From Haliclona indistincta (lineage: Eukaryota; Porifera; Demospongiae; Haplosclerida; Chalinidae), in contig OZ024788.1 of NCBI GenBank assembly GCA_964017065.1, positions 900,727-964,726 of the forward strand: a stretch of 64,000 nucleotides of DNA, read 5' to 3'. The position numbers and the translations under genes are program-made. Shown here one piece after another: positions 57,548 to 64,000 of this stretch. How positions within the stretch are numbered: the stretch's first letter is position 1; each line of letters opens with the position of its first letter. The notes beneath the pieces are model-generated. The model did no database searches. It was not told the origin of the DNA and saw only the letters and a list, made by a program, of their open reading frames with translations.

Positions 57548-58801
57548 CAAGAAATTAAAAAGATTTCTATTGAAATCAAAAGGATGTAGTGATGAAGAAA
57601 TCTACCACTGGTTCACAATGTAAACCAACAAGGAACAAGCATAGAATGGTGACACGATTGACTTGCTAACAGACCATAGATCCCTACATCAGTGGCTGCT
57701 GTGGCCAGATTATAGCTAGTTAAGCTATTTACTGTTGACTGACACTTTGAATAGAATTCAGCTTGTGACAAAATATTGATCTTATGTACAGCCACTGATG
57801 TAGGGATCTATGGTCTGTTAGCAAGTCAATCGTGTCACCATTCTATGCTTGTTCCTTGTTGGTTTACATTGTGAACCAGTGGTAGATTTCTTCATCACTA
57901 CATCCTTTTGATTTCAATAGAAATCTTTTTAATTTCTTGTTTGTGTCCTTTTTCTTTTTAGTGAAGTGCAGTTAAATATATTGCATGTGCTGAGAAGTCT
58001 TTGTTTCTACCATTAGTTTAGTAATCCGGTTGTTGATGGCTTTTCTTAAACTTATAGCTAAAATTGTTAAGCTGTACGTATCAGGTCTGCCTAGTCGCCT
58101 CCGCATGCATGCATGCAGTGCATACGAGCCCCGCCCACACTTGTTTGTAGACCTATAATACGGCGGTTATAATTATCTGGCAAGTGCAGAATGGCGATCC
58201 TACACGAGCTTACCGTTCTTTGAAGACTCCAGACAAATGCCGGGTGTGTGTTCTCCGTGATAGTGATCCACACGGCGCAGCGATACTTTAGCTCCTTGGT
58301 CACGTGCGCTACCCATTGCTTGGTCACGTGCGTATTGCGCAATCACAATAATGGCGTCTAACACTAAGCTGACAATGGATCACGATCGAGAAATCGCGGA
58401 ACTTAGATCGCCGTTACGCTAAAAACAAAGCTCGAAAGGCACATGCCAGGGGAATTTCACGACTGTTCGTGGATGTTTTGGTCTCGGCACTGCTCGCGTA
58501 AAGGCGCTAGGCGAGTGGAAGAAAGAAAGAAGAAAGAAAGAAAGAAGAAAGAAAGAAGAAAACGAAGATGACGAAACTCGATTTACACCGTTTCCAGGTT
58601 CGTCACTTTAGTAACAATTTCGAGCAATCTCCTTGCTACTGTAAGATGGGGCAACGCCAGAGAGCAGATCTAAGTGTCTAAAGACGTATAAAATTCAACA
58701 CCAGGCAAAATATCAGCGTTTGAACGCTAATACATGTATGTAGCCGCCATCTTGTTTTCTCGTTCATCCCTACATAGGGAGACACTACCGTGTCTCCCTA
58801 A
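57548..58801 (+). mobile_element. Helitron-like foldback element, copy 5
   Basis: 1254 bp. It starts CAAGAAATTAAAAAGATTTC after a genomic A. Arms lie at about 57,548-57,700 and 57,785-57,940. The body is close to copies 2 and 3 (GCGTAAAGGCGCTAGGCGAG, CGTCACTTTAGTAACAATTT) with an extra GAAA microsatellite near 58,520. It ends TAGCCGCCATCTTG, CCCTACATA, hairpin GGGAGACAC-TACC-GTGTCTCCC and TAA, then genomic T. The hairpin differs from copies 2 and 3 by a paired change. Confidence 0.78.
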
Positions 58802-58843
58802 TACACAGCAATTTTACTATCATTATTGCTATTGTGAATATCA

Positions 58844-59040
58844 TTACACAACGGTGAATATCATTAGCATAGCAGCCCTAATGCTTTCTGCTGTATACAC
58901 TACAGTGTCCAATAGCATCTTCGGTGTTTCATCTCCTAGCAAACCTTTAGCCCATAGAAAGTCTTCAGTTAAAACTTCGCCGTCGTTCTTCTTTGCACTG
59001 CTCTGGAGCCTATTCATAGTTCTGCCCACGGGTATCCAAG
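58844..59040 (-). pseudogene. Crypton-type recombinase (DUF3504-like) relic
   Basis: The minus-strand frame reads NRLQSSAKKNDGEVLTEDFL then WAKGLLGDETPKMLLDTVVY. This resembles the GLLGDxxPQxLLDTMVF signature of the DUF3504 domain found in Crypton-derived proteins. Only a short piece remains and the catalytic residues are not visible. Assignment from memory of the family pattern. Confidence 0.4.
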
Positions 59041-59151
59041 GAATATCGCCCTTAATGAAGACAGAACAAAAAGCGAGTCGTTACTTTGCTCGTTTGATTT
59101 CGACTGGCTAGCATCGTTTCTGTTCACTGTTGCTATAGTCTAAACCAGTTG

Positions 59152-59285
59152 GACAGTGCATCCAATCGGATCTACGCGATTTAGAAGCCCTCGCGCCGTT
59201 GCCATAGCGTCCTCGCTACGCTCGGATACTATATAGCAACGGCTCTCGGGCTTCTAAATCGCGTAGATCCTCGGATGCACTGTCT
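59152..59285. repeat. 134-bp palindromic repeat
   Basis: GACAGTGCATCC and GGATGCACTGTC bound an inverted repeat whose inner arms include ATCTACGCGATTTAGAAGCC. The loop carries CCTCGCTACGCTCGG. MITE-like. Confidence 0.75.
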
Positions 59286-59358
59286 AACTATTATTTAGAA
59301 TACGCGTTGAGAGAGCTATAGGCATAATATTAAGAACTACCGAATATTGATATCAACT

Positions 59359-59560
59359 ATTCCACTCTCAATGGCATGCCTGAGCAACCAGATCGTTTGT
59401 ATTTGTGCCTTCTTGTCTAACCTTCTACCTGCACTAGTACCTCAGCCCCCAAAATCATTTTCTGAAGATGAAGTTGATAACTACTTCAAGGACTATGAGA
59501 TACTGAAGCGGATGAACAGACAAGTGAAAGTGAAAATGAATCTGATTAAGTTGACATGTT
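59359..59560 (+). pseudogene. DDE-type transposase C-terminal relic
   Basis: The frame reads CLSNQIVCICAFLSNLLPAL then VPQPPKSFSEDEVDNYFKDY. It resembles the last helix of DDE_Tnp_4 (Harbinger/ISL2EU-like) transposases. No upstream catalytic segment is intact in the window. Tentative. Confidence 0.35.
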
Positions 59561-59592
59561 ACTTTGAGTTGTTTATTGTCTCAAGTCTCTAA

Positions 59593-61849
59593 CTGGTAGT
59601 CCTGTAGCATGTATTTGACTTACAATTTCTGGAAGTATACAGCAATCATAAATTCCTTTAGTTTGGAAGTAGTTTATTGTTCAAACAATTATGTCGGGTT
59701 AAATGATATTCTCTCTATAGATAAGTGTCTTGTGCTTCGCTCAATTTCTCTTCCTTTACTCTCAATTATACTCAAGCTATCTTTGAAAGCAGAAATAGTC
59801 GTTAGATCCGTATCTGTAGGTATACTGTGTCCAGAATGTTGATTCAAATCTAGTTCTTCGGCATTTTCTGCATCCCAGTGACGACACTTGCTGTCAAAGA
59901 GTAGTGAAACACAAAGACCATCACCTCGAATCCCTTCTAAAAGTTGTACCTCGAAACTTTGGCTGTCTTGGGTCAAATAGACAACTTTAGTATAACCAGA
60001 AATATGTTAATTGACGTGACGTCACTTCCAGAGTACTTTCTTCCGTGATTTTAGAGTACTTCGTCATGCTGGTTGTTACAAGAACCGCTGGTAGTTCACT
60101 GCATGCGCCAGCTCTATGAAGATAATAAACTTCAAAAACGGTAGTAAAAAGCATGCCGATTCACATGATAGTGTCTATTGTTAGCGCTGTTTGCGAAGAG
60201 CCATCCACTAACTGAAAGTTTAGTTGCTAACAAACGGGAGCGCCATGCAAAAGGCTGACAAAGACGATGAGGCCGTCGAAACAATACTGTGCCAACTCTA
60301 GTTTTAGTTAATAGAAGATGACATTCTTTGTAGTACTCTGGGCGAGCTCTTAATAGATGCAAGAAACAATGCTGCCCTACACTGACAGCTTGAAGATCTG
60401 GCTTTTAGAGAACCAAAGCGCATTTTAAGGGTGATGTCTGGCGTGTGCCTAGTATCTGCAATAAGAAATTCCGACTACACACTAGATGGTATAGTCCCTT
60501 CAGCAGACTTTCTGTCCAGACCAAGAGCGTTAGTCTATCTTTCTCTTCGTTCTGTCAACAGATTTCTTGGAATACGACTCATCGAAACACTGCTGCCCAT
60601 TTTCACGGTTGTTACTACAGTCAGTGCACACACGTCCAGGCATCTTGGCTATTTACAGCAGGCACATGTGGCAGTTGCGGCGTCTCCATTCCTCTAGCTT
60701 TCTTCACTTGATGTACTCCAGAAGTGAGTTTACGTTTAAAAATAAATAATTATTAAATTCCTGAGCCATTATACTAAAGTTGCTATTCTTCTAGAGATTG
60801 AATCTTTGGCTTAGAATATTGATACTTCACAAACACAGCTTCTGACATCAACTAGGACTTTTGTTTGCTGATGATAGTAGGATGATTCCTCAGAAGCAGG
60901 TAAGATGGAAGATTAATCTGATGGATCCTCAAAATCAGTTGACAACTTCAGCCCTGGTGAGTTGCTACATTGACCATCAGCTGCTGTTTGCTCTGGCTGC
61001 TCGGAAGCGGACTCTGACTCAGATCTACTATAGTGCTTGACAATGCAGGTTAAGATATGGCACAACTATGATGTGACTGTGATAACTTGCTTAGATCACG
61101 CCTAGCTTCACGATCTTTTGCCCTTTTGTATCGAGGTCCTTTTTTAATAGGCGAGGCAAACCCTTTTCCTATACAGTACTAACAAGATCATTCTTGGGGT
61201 CACCATTTATAAAATGCATAGAGCAAACAAAGTGGTAAGACTTGATGTCAGCTTTCTTCAGGTCAAACACCTTCAGTCAAATCACTCGTCTTGCTGGGAT
61301 GCTTGTAAATCGGTGCAGAGAGACAGAAGGGTCGTTCTTGTAAGTATTACCACATACCAGGCATCTCTTTCCAGTCATATCTCGAGAACGCAATGGTTAA
61401 CTGCTTTGCTTGAAAGTCGATTTAATAGAGAGGACATTTGACATTTCTATTGCATACACATAAAACGAACAATACGGTCATATCTTTCCATAGAGTTGCG
61501 TTTTGTCGCTACTGTAGAGCTGTCCTGAGGTGACATCACGATCAATTTGCTGATGAATAAATTCCTACCCTCTTACACGCAACTGGCCCATTGAAGAAAC
61601 AATAATACTCGGTGAGTCTGTCTTGAAAAGTGTTCGTTATGCATTGTGTACCCTCAGCATACTGCTGCGTGCCCGTTGTTACTCATTCCATAACAATGCT
61701 CTGACAAGAGCTGTAAAGAACAAAACTGCAACAATACATGCACCAGCATAGATACAAGCTCGCTTCTGCTATCGTTGCTATGTAGCCGCCATTTTATTCT
61801 CCCACGTCACGAAGTCTCCGCCTTTTACAATCGACTTGGCCCGGTAAAA
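59593..61849. other. Degraded transposon-rich region, no gene supported
   Basis: Only short unsupported frames. About 61,060-61,150 (minus) reads KRAKDREARRDLSKLS, which could be a DNA-binding tail of a dead transposon. GTAGCCGCCATTTTATTCTC at 61,781 resembles the conserved block of the Helitron-like family, without its hairpin. Confidence 0.4.
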
Positions 61850-61980
61850 GATTGTGCAGTGTAAACGCGTGCAAGAATCGTGCCGGGCCATGCCGAATAA
61901 ATCAGCAAGGCATGGATGGCACGACACAGCTCGGCATGGGCCGCCACGGTTCTTGCACGCATTTACACTGCACAATCTAA
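61850..61980. repeat. Foldback repeat
   Basis: GATTGTGCAGTGTAAACGCG and GTGCAAGAATCGTGCCGGGC recur inverted up to 61,976. A second GTGTAAACGC-containing end lies near 62,345, and GAGATCAACTC-type short repeats lie in between (62,018-62,090 and 62,225-62,310). Confidence 0.7.
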
Positions 61981-62859
61981 AGTCGATTTTACTCACATGA
62001 GGTCAACTTTCCCTAGATCAACTCGCACGAGATCAACGCGCACGAGACGAATTCTTACGAGATCAACTGTTAGGAAGTCAACTTGGGTTATCTTCTAAAC
62101 CCTAAACCCTACAAAACCTTTTCCTAACTGTGCAAAGTCAGGAGGGGCGTCCTAAACCGTGCCTTCAGCCCCTAAGGATCGTCAGGAAGGTCGCCCTAAA
62201 CGGGCCTTTGGCCCTTGCTAAAGGATTGATCTTGTGAAGAATTGACGTTATAAGAGTTGACTTAATGAAGTTGATTAGTGATCGTGCAAGAGTTGATCTC
62301 GTGTTGAGTTGAAATGACGTGTGACCCCATGCCATGCTCCCCCAGTGTAAACGCAGCATTAGCTGCATGAAACGTACGAAGCTGAAACTGCTCAAGCAAG
62401 TTCATCTGCCATCTATGGGAAAAGATACATATTGACATCGCCGAACAATTCTTGAAGGCGATATTACAGTTGTTTGTTGACATTTTACTGCCAATTAGCA
62501 CAGTGTATGAAGCTGTTGTATCATGTACAAAAACGGGCTGTTGCTTGACTCTGGGAACTTCCCTGGGCTCTCTACTACCTCGAGTGCTTCGTTTGCTAAA
62601 CCTTTTAACCCCTATTGTCGCCATTTGGCGACAAACATACTTCAGACACCATAACTTTATCAAAAAGTGTTAAAATATTCCGAAATTAAGCTAAATTGAA
62701 GAATACAAATAACCCAGTGGTTTTCGGCGCTTCCTGCGTAAAACGTTATGGAGGCGGCATTTTCTATGGCTTCAGCGCAAATTCCACAACACTTTAGGAG
62801 AAAGAAAATGGCAGCCCAGAAAATTTGGACATTTTTATGGCTTCAGGGTGCTCGGAAAC

Positions 62860-63400
62860 TAGTCTCGCGGGCCAGACGTTCTGGGGGAACGTCTGGTCAC
62901 TAAGGCCAGGTTTCTGTGAGCGACGCCAATTAACATTCCGGCGCGCCCTCATAAGCAATCAATTGCGTGGGTTTTCACGTGACTACGGGGCGCGATTGCG
63001 CATGAAGCTGTTTACAGAGCTTTTTAGCTGCCAAAACTGGCGTGTTCGTCGTGAAAAGTCTTACAAGCGACGGCTAATACCTGCTACTCGTTGTTCTCGA
63101 TGCTGCTGACGGTATATTGTACATGATTCATGTTCACGCAATGGTTCTCTTGTTGTCTCATGACTGCTCCAGCGATCATGAACATCGCGATTGTAGCCAA
63201 CCAGGTTGGTATTGCTCTAGGAAGAGTTTTAGCATGCTAAAAGCCTGTTAACATGCTACACGCTTGCTAACTAGACTGGTGACGTCGACTAAAACACGTG
63301 ATTTCAAGCGTGACGTGTCGTTTGTTTACATTCCATTGTGTCACGAAAACCTGGCCTTAGTGACCAGACGTTCCCTCAGAACGTCTGGCCCGCGAGACTA
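62860..63400. mobile_element. MITE with 9-bp target duplication (TAGTCTCG termini)
   Basis: 541 bp. Terminal repeats TAGTCTCGCGGGCCAGACGT / ACGTCTGGCCCGCGAGACTA plus an inner matching segment (AAGGCCAGGTTT). CTCGGAAAC flanks both ends (62,851-62,859 and 63,401-63,409). The terminal TAGYCTCG is shared with the element at 40,903-42,940. No coding sequence is supported inside. Confidence 0.88.
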
Positions 63401-64000
63401 CTCGGAAACACGCTTTTGTGCATTCTCTATGATCTGGGCTACATTTTGCACTCACCAAAACCACTGCTATTTGTATGTACTTTTCATTAGCCAGCCCCAA
63501 AGTACTAACTTTGAGCAAAATTTGACGAGGTCGTTGCACTTTACTGGCTTCACTTTCAAAATGGGAGGGGCATATCGACCGACTTGAGTGTGGGCAATTG
63601 CAGCTATATATACTCACTGGCGTAAAAGGACACAAATTTGAGACCAGTAGCACAAAAGACACACGAGATACTCACAAGAGAAGTGGTCAGCATTTACGAG
63701 GTTAAAATTTCAGCAAGATTATTTAGTAATTAAAGGGTTAAGCGCAGGTATGGTCTAAACACCTCAGACGATAGATTCTCGGTGCCTAAGAGATTTAGCT
63801 CACCTTGAAAACCGAAATAGACGCCCTCGCGCTACGCGCTCGGGATGTCTAAAACATCGGTTTCCACGGTGATCTACATCCCGTAGATATTACCTCAAAT
63901 CCATCGTCTAACCTATACAGTGCAATGTAAACAATGTCGGCAGGCATGTTTGGATTTCAGTGTTGTGGGCTCAATGTGCTAGCTGTTTCTGGTTAAAATT
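63401..64000. other. Intergenic with palindromic segment
   Basis: No gene seen. At about 63,800-63,880, AAAACCGAAATAGACGCCCT pairs imperfectly with GGGATGTCTAAAACATCGGT around GCGCTACGCGC. Confidence 0.45.

Noticed and set aside
4921..58801. Classifying the foldback family as SINEs or LINEs
   Set aside because: No A-tail or target duplication; the 3' end is a hairpin, and the empty site shows a clean A/T insertion.

Overview
The window is eukaryotic. Coding sequence is cut by many short GT-AG introns, exon phases match, and the gene families are animal: tetraspanins, a nischarin-like PX/LRR protein, cytochrome b5 reductase, a NACHT-LRR receptor, fibrinogen-domain lectins and an RNF213-like AAA+ giant. 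Compact genes, short introns, AT-rich spacers and a NACHT-LRR gene next to a fibrinogen-domain array would suit a sponge or another early-branching invertebrate. That placement is inference; no sequence search was possible.

Layout. (1) 1-6.2 kb is repeats: a 2.1 kb foldback element, a tetraspanin pseudogene inside a segmental duplication, and a second foldback element. (2) 6.6-10.9 kb is a minus-strand NACHT-LRR gene, broken by a hAT-type MITE in its first known exon and by a 1-bp frameshift. (3) 11.3-15.1 kb holds two tandem minus-strand tetraspanin genes with almost identical exon lengths. (4) 15.4-21.3 kb is a 15-exon nischarin-like gene, head-to-head with (5) a 7-exon plus-strand NADH-cytochrome b5 reductase gene (21.5-24.6 kb). 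(6) 25.3-36.9 kb is a tandem array of secreted fibrinogen-domain genes: two intact, three damaged and one fragment, with an unrelated small gene at 27.3-28.2 kb. (7) 38.3-40.2 kb has minus-strand exons for a RING-like zinc finger and a coiled-coil protein kinase. (8) 40.3-43.6 kb is a three-level nest of transposons. (9) 43.8-55.2 kb is a minus-strand RNF213-like AAA+ gene, 5' partial. (10) 55.2-64 kb is mostly MITEs, palindromes and transposase relics.

Two signals stand out. One is a family of five elements (34-2178, 4921-6178, 32530-33633, 40335-43630, 57548-58801) that differ widely in sequence but share one architecture. Each starts CAAG with a long foldback (the 32530 copy has lost this end), has a body of about 0.85 kb in the standard copies, then TAGCCGCCATCTTG or a close variant, then CCCTA(C/A)ATA, a copy-specific short hairpin, and TAA before a genomic T. 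They look like non-autonomous Helitron/Helentron-like elements. The other is a matching-phase junction between the last RNF213-like exon and the kinase exon on the far side of such an element, which could encode an AAA+/kinase fusion.

Many microsatellites in the genes begin exactly at 5' splice sites or serve as the pyrimidine tract of 3' splice sites. Exon ends given here are read from splice consensus and phase, not from transcripts.
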